A program made the position numbers and the translations under genes. From Actinoplanes sp. NBRC 103695 (GTDB lineage: Bacteria > Actinomycetota > Actinomycetes > Mycobacteriales > Micromonosporaceae): a stretch of DNA of 64,000 nucleotides. The stretch spans positions 62,001 through 126,000 of the forward strand of contig NZ_BSTL01000009.1 of NCBI RefSeq assembly GCF_030269485.1. Direction: 5' to 3'. The notes beneath the pieces were generated by a model, which searched no databases, was not told the DNA's origin, and was given only the letters and a program-made list of their open reading frames with translations. Position 1 is the stretch's first letter; every line of letters starts with the position of its first letter. This document shows, one piece after another, positions 24,599 to 33,352 of the stretch.

Positions 24599-25982
24599 GC
24601 AGCAGCCCGACCCCGCCGCGGCGTGGGTCGCCGGCCGCGCCACCGGCGCCGACTGCTGTCACACCGCCGAAATAGTGGTTCATTTCGGACCAGCGATTGA
24701 TCGTCCATCCCGCGTCCGCCAAAGCCGACAGGTCGGCGTCTTCCACGCCCGGCTCGGCGTGCACCGTGTCGTCGACGACGTGGAAGCGGGGCCGGGCGAT
24801 CGCCGACGCCAGGTCCAGCCCGTCCACCAGCACCCCGAGCAGCGTGTCGATCAGCGCCGTGCGGATCCGGGACGCGCCCGCCGACCCGGCCGCCACGATC
24901 AGCCGGTCCTGGTCGTCGATGACCACGAGCGGGCACATGTTCGACGACATCCGCCGGCCGGGCGCCAGGTCAGCGGTGATGAGTTCGCCCTCGCCGAGCA
25001 TCGAGTTGAGGTTGACGCCCAGCCCGGGCAGCCAGACGGCGGAGCCCAGCCCGAGCGTCGTGGTGATCACGCAGGAGTTGCCCTCGGCGTCCACCACGGA
25101 CACGTTCGTGGTGTCGCCGATCTTCTGCCGCCCCTGGTCGCGCAACGCGGACGCCAGCGCCACCGGGGTCACCCGTTCGGGCAACGCCGCGATCGTGTCC
25201 ACGGTCCGGCTCAGGTCGTGCCGCGCCCGCACCCGGTAGCCGTTCAGCGTCGCGTGGTCGACCGAGGTCTCCCGCACCTGATAGGAGGCCAGGTCGCGGG
25301 GCCCGAGCGCCCCGCCCGCCGCCCGCACCGCGTCGACCGTCGTCCGGGCGAACGCGCCGGTGTAGAACGCCGCCGGTCCCTCGTCGGCCAGCCCTTCCAG
25401 CGCCGTCGCCAGCCCCGGGTGGAAGAGCAGGTCGCCGCCCCCGAGCAGCTTCCCGTTCGGGGTGTAATAAGCAGCCCCTTCGCCGTACGCCAGAGCGGGC
25501 TCGCACGACACCAGGGTCCGCGCCTGCGCGGCCGGTAGGACCACCCCGGTCTTCGCCAGCGCGACGGCCGGCGCCACGACGGACGCCCACGGCAGCCGCC
25601 CCCACCGCCGATGCACCTCGCCGCAGCCCGCGGGCACTCCCGGCACGGCCACGCTGGCGCCGCCGATCTCGTACACCTGCGGCACCCCGCCGAAGAAGAC
25701 GTCCACCTTCACCATCGGCCCGGCCCGCCGGTCGCCGTCGGTGCCCGGCACCGACACGAAGAAGTCGAGACAGGTGACCTCGCCGGTGGCCGCGTCGAAG
25801 TAGGTGGCGAACCCGCCGCCGCCCAGCCCGGTGTAGATCGTCTCGGCGACGCAGCAGGTCAGCACCGCCGCGACCGCCGCGTCCGCCGCCGTGCCGCCCT
25901 CCCGGAGGATCCGCAGCCCGACCTCGGCGGTCACCGGATGGGCCGCGGCCACGCCGGGCACCGCCGGACTCAGCTCGCTCAT
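24591..25982 (-). CDS. Gamma-glutamyltransferase-family protein, short form
   Basis: 463 residues, against about 550-590 for typical GGT. N-terminal VAAAHPVTAEVGLRILREGGTAADAAVA and GLGGGGFATY are family signatures. The autoprocessing site is probably DTTNVSVVD, with the nucleophile Thr near 291. The usual PPSSGG-containing segment before it is missing and replaced by a short stretch. NMCPLVVIDD and AGSAGASRIRTA follow normally. There is no signal peptide, so it is likely cytoplasmic. Ntn-hydrolase activity on gamma-glutamyl or related amides is probable, but the substrate pocket is altered. Convergent with ATL. Confidence 0.82.
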   Translation of the reverse strand: MSELSPAVPGVAAAHPVTAEVGLRILREGGTAADAAVAAVLTCCVAETIYTGLGGGGFATYFDAATGEVTCLDFFVSVPGTDGDRRAGPMVKVDVFFGGVPQVYEIGGASVAVPGVPAGCGEVHRRWGRLPWASVVAPAVALAKTGVVLPAAQARTLVSCEPALAYGEGAAYYTPNGKLLGGGDLLFHPGLATALEGLADEGPAAFYTGAFARTTVDAVRAAGGALGPRDLASYQVRETSVDHATLNGYRVRARHDLSRTVDTIAALPERVTPVALASALRDQGRQKIGDTTNVSVVDAEGNSCVITTTLGLGSAVWLPGLGVNLNSMLGEGELITADLAPGRRMSSNMCPLVVIDDQDRLIVAAGSAGASRIRTALIDTLLGVLVDGLDLASAIARPRFHVVDDTVHAEPGVEDADLSALADAGWTINRWSEMNHYFGGVTAVGAGGAAGDPRRGGVGLLLS

Positions 25983-26031
25983 CGGACGAACTGTAGGCGT
26001 GATGTGGGCATGATCGATAACATCCGCGTCC

Positions 26032-27363
26032 ATGACGGTCGCCGGTCCCTCTGCGGGAGTACCCCGCCGCACGCTGGCCGGATACGCCCTCGGTTCGCTG
26101 GTCACCGGCGCTTTCGGAACGGTCCCCGGGCTGCTCCTGCTGCCCTATCTCACCGACACGCTCGGCGTCGCTGCCGGTGTCGCGGGCCTGCTGGTGCTGC
26201 TGCCGAAGGCCTGGGATGTGCTGTTCAACCCGGTGGCCGGCCGGATCTCCGACCGTCGCGGGGATCGCCGCCCGTTCCTGCTGGGTGCCGGCCTGCTGCT
26301 CGCCGTGCTGTTCACGCTGATCTTCGCGGGCCCGTTCGGCACGGGGGCGGCCGCCGGTCCGTACGTCACGATCGCCTTCCTCGCCGCCGCGACCGCGTAC
26401 GCGTTCTTCCAGGTCCCCTACGTCGCGATGCCCGCCGAGCTGACCGACGGCTACGCCGAGCGCACCCGCCTGATGACCTGGCGGGTGGCGGTCCTCGCGC
26501 TGGCGATCCTGATCTCGGGCGCGCTGGCCCCGCTGGTCGTCGAGCAGACGGGAGGCGGCCTGACCGGCCACCGGTGGTCCGGCGCGTTCGTCGGCGCGCT
26601 CATCGTCGTGGGCACGCTGGGTGTCTTCCTGGGTACGCGGAAAGCGTCGTCCCGCGCGCCCGAGCAGACCGAGCCCAGCCTGCGCGCCCAGCTGCGCCTG
26701 GTCGCGGCGAGTGGCCCGTTCCGTGTGCTGCTGCTCTGCTGGGTGATCCAGGCCGCGGGCATCGCCACCATGCTGGCCGGCGTGCAGTATTTCGCCGACC
26801 ACATCGTGGCCCGCGACGGCGCCGCCACGTTCCTGTTCGCCGCGTTCGTCGGCCCCGCTCTGCTGGTCATGCCCCTGTGGACCCGGACGGGCACGCGTCT
26901 GGGCAAGCGCCGCAGCCTGATCGCCGCGAGCCTCCTCTACGCCGTCGGCGCGCTGCTGCTGATCCCCGCGACGGCCGGCCCGCCCGTCATGGTTTACCTG
27001 GTCACCGCCCTGATCGGCGTCGGCTACGCGGGCCAGCAGGTCTTCGCGATGGCGATGTTGCCCGACTGCATCGCCCGCGAGACCGAACGCACCGGCCGTC
27101 GTCAGGCGGGCGTCTTCACCGGCGTCTGGACCGCGGGCGAGACCTTCGGCCTGGCGCTGGGTCCGGGCCTGTACGCCGCGGTCCTGCAGATCTCCGGCTA
27201 CGTCTCGTCGTCGACCGGCGAGGCCGCCGCCCAGTCGTCGACGGCCCGCCTCGGCGTCCTGCTCGGTTTCACGATCGTGCCGGCCGTGCTCGTGGCGGCC
27301 GGGCTGATGCTGATCCGCCGCTACCCGGACGACGCCCTGAGCAGGCAGCCGGGGACCGGGTAG
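26032..27363 (+). CDS. MFS transporter of the GPH (MelB-like) family
   Basis: 443 residues with about 12 transmembrane helices. The loop after helix 2 reads AWDVLFNPVAGRISDRRGDRRPFLL, the signature of glycoside-pentoside-hexuronide:cation symporters. The next pair (FFQVPYVAMPAELT) also matches that family. It probably imports a sugar or related solute with H+ or Na+. It is divergent from the GGT gene and convergent with a methyltransferase two bases beyond its stop. No sugar enzymes lie nearby, so the substrate is open. Confidence 0.82.
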   Translation: MTVAGPSAGVPRRTLAGYALGSLVTGAFGTVPGLLLLPYLTDTLGVAAGVAGLLVLLPKAWDVLFNPVAGRISDRRGDRRPFLLGAGLLLAVLFTLIFAGPFGTGAAAGPYVTIAFLAAATAYAFFQVPYVAMPAELTDGYAERTRLMTWRVAVLALAILISGALAPLVVEQTGGGLTGHRWSGAFVGALIVVGTLGVFLGTRKASSRAPEQTEPSLRAQLRLVAASGPFRVLLLCWVIQAAGIATMLAGVQYFADHIVARDGAATFLFAAFVGPALLVMPLWTRTGTRLGKRRSLIAASLLYAVGALLLIPATAGPPVMVYLVTALIGVGYAGQQVFAMAMLPDCIARETERTGRRQAGVFTGVWTAGETFGLALGPGLYAAVLQISGYVSSSTGEAAAQSSTARLGVLLGFTIVPAVLVAAGLMLIRRYPDDALSRQPGTG

Positions 27364-27365
27364 AA

Positions 27366-28202
27366 CTACCGGCGGGGACCGGTGCAGAGAAAAGCGCCCA
27401 TGACGATCGGACTGATCAGCCCGCCTCCCTGCCGATCGACCGATTCGGCCGCTACCTGCTCCGCGGCTTCGACGAGGCCGGTCTCGTCGATCTCTGTCCG
27501 CCGGGAGGCGGCGCGGAATCGTCCTGTGGTGCGGTACGCGGAGACCAGGGCCGCCGCGTCCGGGAAGACCTGATGGTCGCGAAACGTGTGGAGCCGGACG
27601 TCGTGGTAAGCCCTCCGCAGCACCCTTTCGCCGTTGCGCAGGGAGAAGGTCGACGGTTCCTCCGGCTCGGCGGCGAACCCGATCCGTTCCAATGCCGCAC
27701 GGTGCAGGTCGATGACCGCCACCGGAATGTCGTCGGCATTCGTGGTGGCCACCAGGGTGCCCGACGGGCGTGTGACGCGTGCGAGCTCTCGCACGCCCCG
27801 GTCGATGTCGGGCAGGTGATAGAGGACGTGATTGGCGAGGACGAGATCGAAGCCGTCCGCGCCGAACGGCAGGGCCTGGATGTCGGCGACCTGTGTCTCG
27901 ACCGGCAGGCCCTGCTCAGCGGCGGCCTCGGCGATCGTTTCGAGCATGCCGCCGAAGAGGTCGGTGGCGACGACGCGGGCCGGCGTGCCCGCGAGCCGAT
28001 GGGCGACAGGCAACGCGAACCGCCCGACGCCGGCGCCCGCGTCGAGCACATCCCGGACGGCGCCGAGTTCGATGTGATCGAGGACCCACTCGACGAAACC
28101 CTTGCCGCTCAGCGGTACGGCGTAGGTCCGCTGCCGGTCACGCAGAAGAGCGGGATCCTCGTAGTAGGTCCGGAGGTTCTCCGGCGTCGCTTCGCTGTGC
28201 AA
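27366..28202 (-). CDS. Class I SAM-dependent methyltransferase
   Basis: 278 residues from TTG 28202; GGAAGG is spaced seven bases upstream and no in-frame ATG exists. Motif I is VLDAGAGVGRFALP, the acidic loop VVATDLFGGM, motif II ADGFDLVLANHVLYHLPD. This is the UbiE/Methyltransf_11 type, acting on a small molecule. The C-terminal ~100 residues are variable. It is convergent with the GPH transporter; nothing nearby specifies the substrate. Confidence 0.82.
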   Translation of the reverse strand: MHSEATPENLRTYYEDPALLRDRQRTYAVPLSGKGFVEWVLDHIELGAVRDVLDAGAGVGRFALPVAHRLAGTPARVVATDLFGGMLETIAEAAAEQGLPVETQVADIQALPFGADGFDLVLANHVLYHLPDIDRGVRELARVTRPSGTLVATTNADDIPVAVIDLHRAALERIGFAAEPEEPSTFSLRNGERVLRRAYHDVRLHTFRDHQVFPDAAALVSAYRTTGRFRAASRRTEIDETGLVEAAEQVAAESVDRQGGGLISPIVMGAFLCTGPRR

Positions 28203-28324
28203 ACCATGACCTTCCAGCGCGTGGCAACGGGGCCGTTCACCACGGTATCCCGGTCGTGGCCGGAGCCTCAGCCGCGATACGTTTCCTTCAGCGCGAGGAC
28301 AAGCAGCTGGGATAGCGTCCTGAC

Positions 28325-29773
28325 ATGATCGATGCGCTGCCGGCCACCGGTGTTTCCGCCGCCCAGGTGCTGGCCGAGCTGCGCGAGTTGCGAGCGGCCG
28401 ATCTGCCCACGCACGGCGGCCGGCTGTTCGCGTACGTCTACGACCCCGCCGTCCCCGGGCTGGACGAGCTCGCGCACGCCGCGTACGCCCTCTCGGCGCA
28501 CGTCAACGGTCTGGACCCGACCGCCTTCCCCTCGCTGCTCGCGATGGAGAACGCGCTGGTCGGCGCGGCGGCGCGGCTGCTCGGCGGCACCAGCGAGACG
28601 GTCGGGACGGTGACCAGCGGCGGCACCGAGTCGCTGCTGCTCGCGGTGAAGGCGGCCCGGGACGCCCGCCCGGAGCTCGACCGGCCACGGCTGGTGGTGC
28701 CGTCCACCGCGCACGCCGCGTTCGCCAAGGCCGCCCACTACCTGCGGGTCGAGCTGGACGTGGTGCCGGTCCGCGCCGACCTGACGGCCGATCCGGCGGG
28801 GATGGCGGCGGCGATCCGCTACGAGACCGTGCTGGTGGTGGCGTCCGCGCCGTCGTACGCGCACGGGGTGATCGACCCGGTGGCGGAGATCGCCGAGGCC
28901 GCGGCGCGCCTGGACGTGCGCTGCCACGTGGACGCCTGTTTCGGCGGCTGGGTGCTGCCCTACCTGCGCCGGCTGGGCGCCGAGCTGCCGGCCTTCGACC
29001 TGTCCGTGCCGGGTGTCACGAGCATCTCGGTCGACCTGCACAAGTACGCGTACGCGCCGAAGGGTGTCTCCGTCCTGCTGCACCGTGACCAGGCGTTGCG
29101 GCTGCCGCAGTACTTCGCGTACGCGGACTGGCCGGGCTACACGATGATCAACCCGGGCGTCTCGTCCACCCGCTCCGGCGGCCCGATCGCGGCCGCGCTG
29201 GCCGTGCTGCGGCACCTGGGCGACGCCGGCTATCTCGACCTGGCGCGCGAGACCCGCGAGGCGGTGGTCACTCTGGCTGCCGCGGTGCAGGCCACTGATG
29301 GGGTACGCCTGTACGCGCCGACCGAGACCACGGTGGTCTGCCTGACGACCGACGAGGGCGTGGACCCGTTCGTGCTGGCCGACGAGCTGGCCGCCCGTGG
29401 CTGGCACACGCAGCCGCAGATGGCGTACGGGAAGATCCCGCCGACCATCCACCTGACCGTGACGGCCGCGGTCCGCCCGACCACCCCGGCGTTCGCGTCC
29501 GACCTGGCCGACGCGGTGGCGGCGACCCGCGCCCGCGGTCCGGTGGAGCTGCCCGCCGATCTGCTGGCGACGGCCGGCGCGCTGACCCCGTCGGCGGTGA
29601 CCCCGCAGCTGGTGGCCGGCCTGGCCGCGGGTCTGGGCCTGACCGACGGCGCCGTCGGCCCGATGGCCACGGTCAACACCCTGCTGAACGTGGCTCCGCC
29701 GCCCTTGCGCGAGGCGCTGCTGACCGGCTTCCTGAGCCTGCTTCAGCGCCCGCCTTCGCAGGGCGTACTTTAA
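28325..29773 (+). CDS. PLP-dependent group II decarboxylase / sphingosine-phosphate-lyase-like
   Basis: 482 residues, type I fold. It has TVTSGGTESLLLAVKAAR (phosphate site), HVDACFGGWVLPYL (Asp against the pyridine N, after His) and SVDLHKYAYAPKG with the Schiff-base Lys. These motifs match sphingosine-1-phosphate lyase and related aromatic/glutamate decarboxylases. The product class (lyase or decarboxylase) cannot be chosen from sequence. It ends five bases before nuoB with no terminator, so it may be the first gene of the nuo transcript, where nuoA would normally be. Confidence 0.8.
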   Translation: MIDALPATGVSAAQVLAELRELRAADLPTHGGRLFAYVYDPAVPGLDELAHAAYALSAHVNGLDPTAFPSLLAMENALVGAAARLLGGTSETVGTVTSGGTESLLLAVKAARDARPELDRPRLVVPSTAHAAFAKAAHYLRVELDVVPVRADLTADPAGMAAAIRYETVLVVASAPSYAHGVIDPVAEIAEAAARLDVRCHVDACFGGWVLPYLRRLGAELPAFDLSVPGVTSISVDLHKYAYAPKGVSVLLHRDQALRLPQYFAYADWPGYTMINPGVSSTRSGGPIAAALAVLRHLGDAGYLDLARETREAVVTLAAAVQATDGVRLYAPTETTVVCLTTDEGVDPFVLADELAARGWHTQPQMAYGKIPPTIHLTVTAAVRPTTPAFASDLADAVAATRARGPVELPADLLATAGALTPSAVTPQLVAGLAAGLGLTDGAVGPMATVNTLLNVAPPPLREALLTGFLSLLQRPPSQGVL

Positions 29774-29778
29774 AAGCC

Positions 29779-30324
29779 GTGGCCTTGCCTGGAGTTCTCG
29801 GAGAGCCCATCCGGTTCGTGCTGAACTGGGGGCGCCGCTACTCGCTGTGGGTCTTCAACTTCGGCCTGGCGTGCTGCGCGATCGAGTTCATCGCGTCCAG
29901 CATGGGCCGGCACGATTTCATGCGTCTCGGCGTGATCCCGTTCGCGCACGGCCCCCGGCAGGCCGACCTGATGGTGGTCTCGGGCACGGTCACCGACAAG
30001 ATGGCGCCCGCGATCAAGCGCCTGTACGACCAGATGCCCGAGCCCAAGTACGTGATCTCGTTCGGCTCCTGCTCCAACTGCGGTGGCCCGTACTGGGACT
30101 CGTACTCGGTGACCAAGGGCGTCGACCAGCTGATCCCGGTGGACGTCTACGTCCCGGGCTGCCCGCCGCGGCCCGAGGCGCTGCTGCACGGCATCCTGCG
30201 CCTTCAGGAGAAGATCGCCGCCGAGCAGTCCGGCCCCGGCGGCGTGCACCGCCCCGATCCACTTCGCGACTCGGCCTCGTTGTCTGCCCCGATGGTCGTG
30301 CCACCGGCGGCATCCGGGGGCTAA
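29779..30324 (+). CDS. nuoB: NADH-quinone oxidoreductase subunit B (partial-cluster copy)
   Basis: 181 residues from GTG 29779. All four ligands of the terminal cluster N2 are present: the tandem pair in GLACCAIEF, a Cys in FGSCSNCGG and one in VPGCPPRPE. NuoB passes electrons from the peripheral arm to quinone, with its partner NuoD. The C-terminal 30 residues are a variable Pro/Ala tail. The order here is unusual: nuoA is missing upstream, and a DUF2252 gene separates nuoB from nuoC. Confidence 0.94.
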   Translation: MALPGVLGEPIRFVLNWGRRYSLWVFNFGLACCAIEFIASSMGRHDFMRLGVIPFAHGPRQADLMVVSGTVTDKMAPAIKRLYDQMPEPKYVISFGSCSNCGGPYWDSYSVTKGVDQLIPVDVYVPGCPPRPEALLHGILRLQEKIAAEQSGPGGVHRPDPLRDSASLSAPMVVPPAASGG

Positions 30325-30334
30325 TCTCCGGTTC

Positions 30335-31636
30335 ATGAGTGATCAGTCCCGAGCGGACTTCATCATCGAGGTGCTGTCCCGCGAGTTCGGCGAGCTCATG
30401 GCACAGGACCCGGCCGCGTTCCGGCGCAAGTTCCGGAAGATGGCCGCCACGCCGTTCGCCTTCTACCGCGGCAGCGCCTCGCTGTTCTACGCAGACCTGA
30501 CCGGCGCCTACGCCGACGACCGCTTCCTCGACGAGCGGACCAGCCGGGTGTGGATCCACGGCGACCTGCACGCCGAGAACTTCGGCACCTACATGAACGC
30601 CTCCGGCCAGCTGGTCTTCAACGTCAACGACTTCGACGAGGCGTACGTCGGGCCGTTCTCCTGGGACCTGAAGCGGTTCTGCGCCAGCGTCGCGCTGATC
30701 GGGTACGCCAAGGCCCTCTCCGACGATGTGATCACCGGCCTGGTCCGGACGTTCGCCGAGTCCTACCTGACCGAGCTGCGCGCGATCGCGGCCGGTGGCG
30801 ACGACGCGATCGGCTCGATCACGCTGAGGACCGCGGACGGCGTGCTGCGCGAGGTGCTGCAGGAGGCACGTCTGAACACCCGGGTGGACCTGCTCTCCCA
30901 GCAGACCACGATCGACAACTACGAGCGGCGGTTCTCGGTCGGCGACGGCGTCTTCGAGGTCGACGAGGAGACCGGTGCGGCCGTCCGGGAGGCGTTCGAG
31001 CGCTACCTGACCACGCTGCCCGCCGCGACCCGGCCGGTGTCCACCAACATCAAGGACATCAAACTGCGCAAGGGCGTCGGCATCGGGTCGGCCGGGCTGC
31101 CGTCGTACAACATGCTGCTCGAGGGGCACACCGAGGCGCTCGAGAACGACGTGGTCATCTACATGAAGCAGGCGCAGGTGCCGGCCGTGGCCCGCTGGAT
31201 CGACGACGACCGGGTGCGCGCGTACTTCAAGCACCAGGGCCACCGGACCGCCGAGTCGCAGCTCGCTCTGCAGGCGCACGCCGACCCGTGGGTGGGCTAC
31301 ACCGAGCTGTACGGCGTCGGTCAGCTGGTGGCCGAGGTGTCGCCGTACGCCGCCGACCTGGACTGGGCCGACGTGAACGAGCAGGACGAGCTGACCGGTG
31401 TGGTCGCCGACCTGGGCCGCGCGGTGGCCCGGATGCACTCGGTGGCCGACGACGAGTCCAGCCACGACCTGGTCGACTTCTCCACCGAGGAGGCCATCGT
31501 CGCGGTCGTCGACTCCGACTCCGAGGGCTTCATCACGCACCTGGTCGAGTTCGCCCACAAATATGGCGACCAGGCCCGCGAGGACCACCAGGACTTCGTC
31601 GACCTGTTCCGCAACGGACGGCTCCCCGGGCTGTGA
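30335..31636 (+). CDS. DUF2252 protein inserted in the nuo operon
   Basis: 433 residues. DUF2252 proteins have a protein-kinase/aminoglycoside-phosphotransferase-like layout. The HGDLHAENFGTY and VNDFDEAYVGPFSWDLKR motifs resemble the catalytic HGD-x4-N and metal-binding DxD elements of that fold. Function is unknown; a small-molecule or protein kinase is plausible. It starts 10 bases after nuoB and is followed by nuoC after 79 bases, all on one strand. This is an odd guest in a Complex I operon and may have a regulatory or assembly role. Confidence 0.82.
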   Translation: MSDQSRADFIIEVLSREFGELMAQDPAAFRRKFRKMAATPFAFYRGSASLFYADLTGAYADDRFLDERTSRVWIHGDLHAENFGTYMNASGQLVFNVNDFDEAYVGPFSWDLKRFCASVALIGYAKALSDDVITGLVRTFAESYLTELRAIAAGGDDAIGSITLRTADGVLREVLQEARLNTRVDLLSQQTTIDNYERRFSVGDGVFEVDEETGAAVREAFERYLTTLPAATRPVSTNIKDIKLRKGVGIGSAGLPSYNMLLEGHTEALENDVVIYMKQAQVPAVARWIDDDRVRAYFKHQGHRTAESQLALQAHADPWVGYTELYGVGQLVAEVSPYAADLDWADVNEQDELTGVVADLGRAVARMHSVADDESSHDLVDFSTEEAIVAVVDSDSEGFITHLVEFAHKYGDQAREDHQDFVDLFRNGRLPGL

Positions 31637-31715
31637 TGCTACCGACGCCTGGTCCTTCGGACGGCGTGGAGAATCCGCCGCTTTTGCAAGCGTAGCGGAC
31701 GCATAGGATGCGTCC

Positions 31716-32393
31716 ATGACGCCCGAAGAGGTCGGCGAGCGACTCGTCGCACTGCTGGCGGAAGAACCCGCGCCCGCCCCCGTGGTCACCACGGCGATCT
31801 CCGCGCCGGCTGCCGACGCGGCCGACGCGGCCAACGCGGAAGCCGCTTCGGAGGCCGGCGAGGTCACCGCGAGCGTGTCCGGTGGCGGCGAGGGCCACGC
31901 ACGAGCGGTGGTCGACGTGCCGGTCGCCCGCTGGTGGCAGGCGGCCCGGGCCGCGCACGATCCGGGCGCGCTGGGCTGCGACTTCTTCGACTGGCTCTCC
32001 GCGGTGGACGAGTCGGACGACGAGTTCGCGGTGGTCGCCCACCTGTGGTCCAGCAAGCGCCGGCACGGGCTGCTGCTGCGCGCCCGGGTGCCCAAGGACA
32101 ACCCGGTGGTGGAGACGATCACCGACCTCTATCCGGGCGCGACCTGGCACGAACGCGAGACGTACGAGATGTTCGGCATCGCCTTCGCCCGGCACCCCGA
32201 CCTGCGGCCGCTGCTCCTGCCGCCGGGCTTCGAGGGGCACCCGCTGCGCAAGGAGTTCGTGCTGGCCTCGCGGGTGGCCAAGGCCTGGCCGGGGGCGAAG
32301 GAGCCGGGCGAGTCCGAGGCCGGCGGTCCGGCCAAGCGCGCGCCGATGCGGCCGCCCGGCGTGCCCGCGCCCGGTGAGTGGGGTCCGCGCTGA
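31716..32393 (+). CDS. nuoC: NADH-quinone oxidoreductase subunit C
   Basis: 225 residues. The family core is WHERETYEMFGIAF-RHPDLRPLL-GHPLRKEF (residues ~145-185), the contact surface with NuoB and NuoD. The first ~60 residues are an Ala/Glu-rich low-complexity extension, and the C-terminus is another Pro-rich tail. It is not fused to NuoD. The stop overlaps nuoH by TGATG, so nuoD, normally next, is absent at this site. Confidence 0.92.
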   Translation: MTPEEVGERLVALLAEEPAPAPVVTTAISAPAADAADAANAEAASEAGEVTASVSGGGEGHARAVVDVPVARWWQAARAAHDPGALGCDFFDWLSAVDESDDEFAVVAHLWSSKRRHGLLLRARVPKDNPVVETITDLYPGATWHERETYEMFGIAFARHPDLRPLLLPPGFEGHPLRKEFVLASRVAKAWPGAKEPGESEAGGPAKRAPMRPPGVPAPGEWGPR

Positions 32394-33352
32394 TGCCGCT
32401 GTGGCTCGACCTCGCCGTCCGGGTCGTCGCGGTCGTCCTCGGTTTCCTCGTGCTGCCGCTGGTCGTCGGCCAGACCGAGCACAAGGTGATGGCGCACATG
32501 CAGTCCCGCCTCGGCCCGATGTACGCGGGCGCCTTCCACGGCTGGGCGCAGCTGATCGCCGACGGCGTGAAGTTCGTGCAGAAGGAGGACATCACGCCAC
32601 GGGCGGCCGACGGGACGGTGTTCCGGCTGGCCCCGCTGGTCGCGCTGTTCCCGTACCTCCTGGTGTTTCTCGCCCTGCCGCTCGGACCCGGCGGCCTGGT
32701 CGCCCAGGCCATGGACATCGGCCTGTTCTTCGTGCTGGCCGTGCTCGGCGTCGGCGTGGTGGCCGTGCTGATGTCCGCCTGGGCGTCGGCGAACAAGTAC
32801 AGCCTGCTCGGCGGCCTGCGCGGCGCGGCTCAGCTGCTCGGGTACGAGCTGCCGCTGGTGCTCGCCGCGGCCAGCGTGGCGATGGCCGCCGGCACGCTCA
32901 GCCTGCCCGGCATCGTCGAGGCGTGGCGGCCGTGGTGGCTGCTCTGGCAGCTGCCCGCGGCGATCGTCTTCTTCATCGCCGGCGTCGCCGAGATCCGCCG
33001 GCCCCCGTTCGACATGCCGATCGCCGACTCCGAGCTGGTCTTCGGCTACATGACCGAGTACACCGGCCTGCGGTTCGCGTTCTTCCTGCTCGCCGAGTAC
33101 GTCGGCATCGTGGTGATCTCCGCGCTGACCACGATCCTGTTCCTCGGCGGCTGGCACGGCCCGTTCGCCGAGCACCTGGGCTGGCTGTGGACGCTGGCCA
33201 AGACGTTCGCCGTGGCCTTCGTGATCATCTGGATGCGGGTGACCTTCCCGCGCCTGCGTGAGGACCAGCTGCAACGGCTGTGCTGGCTGGTCCTCGTGCC
33301 GGTCGCGCTCGGCCAGCTGGTGCTGACCGCGGTGGTCAAGGTGCTCACCTGA
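32393..33352 (+). CDS. nuoH: NADH-quinone oxidoreductase subunit H
   Basis: 319 residues with eight or so transmembrane helices. NuoH forms the quinone-entry membrane subunit. The conserved cytoplasmic loop reads RRPPFDMPIADSELVFGYMTEYTG. The usual PEAE box is PIAD here, so the first of the conserved acidic residues is replaced. FAFFLLAEY follows normally. It overlaps nuoC by one base. Its 3' end overlaps an antisense transglutaminase gene by 8 bases. Confidence 0.93.
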   Translation: MPLWLDLAVRVVAVVLGFLVLPLVVGQTEHKVMAHMQSRLGPMYAGAFHGWAQLIADGVKFVQKEDITPRAADGTVFRLAPLVALFPYLLVFLALPLGPGGLVAQAMDIGLFFVLAVLGVGVVAVLMSAWASANKYSLLGGLRGAAQLLGYELPLVLAAASVAMAAGTLSLPGIVEAWRPWWLLWQLPAAIVFFIAGVAEIRRPPFDMPIADSELVFGYMTEYTGLRFAFFLLAEYVGIVVISALTTILFLGGWHGPFAEHLGWLWTLAKTFAVAFVIIWMRVTFPRLREDQLQRLCWLVLVPVALGQLVLTAVVKVLT

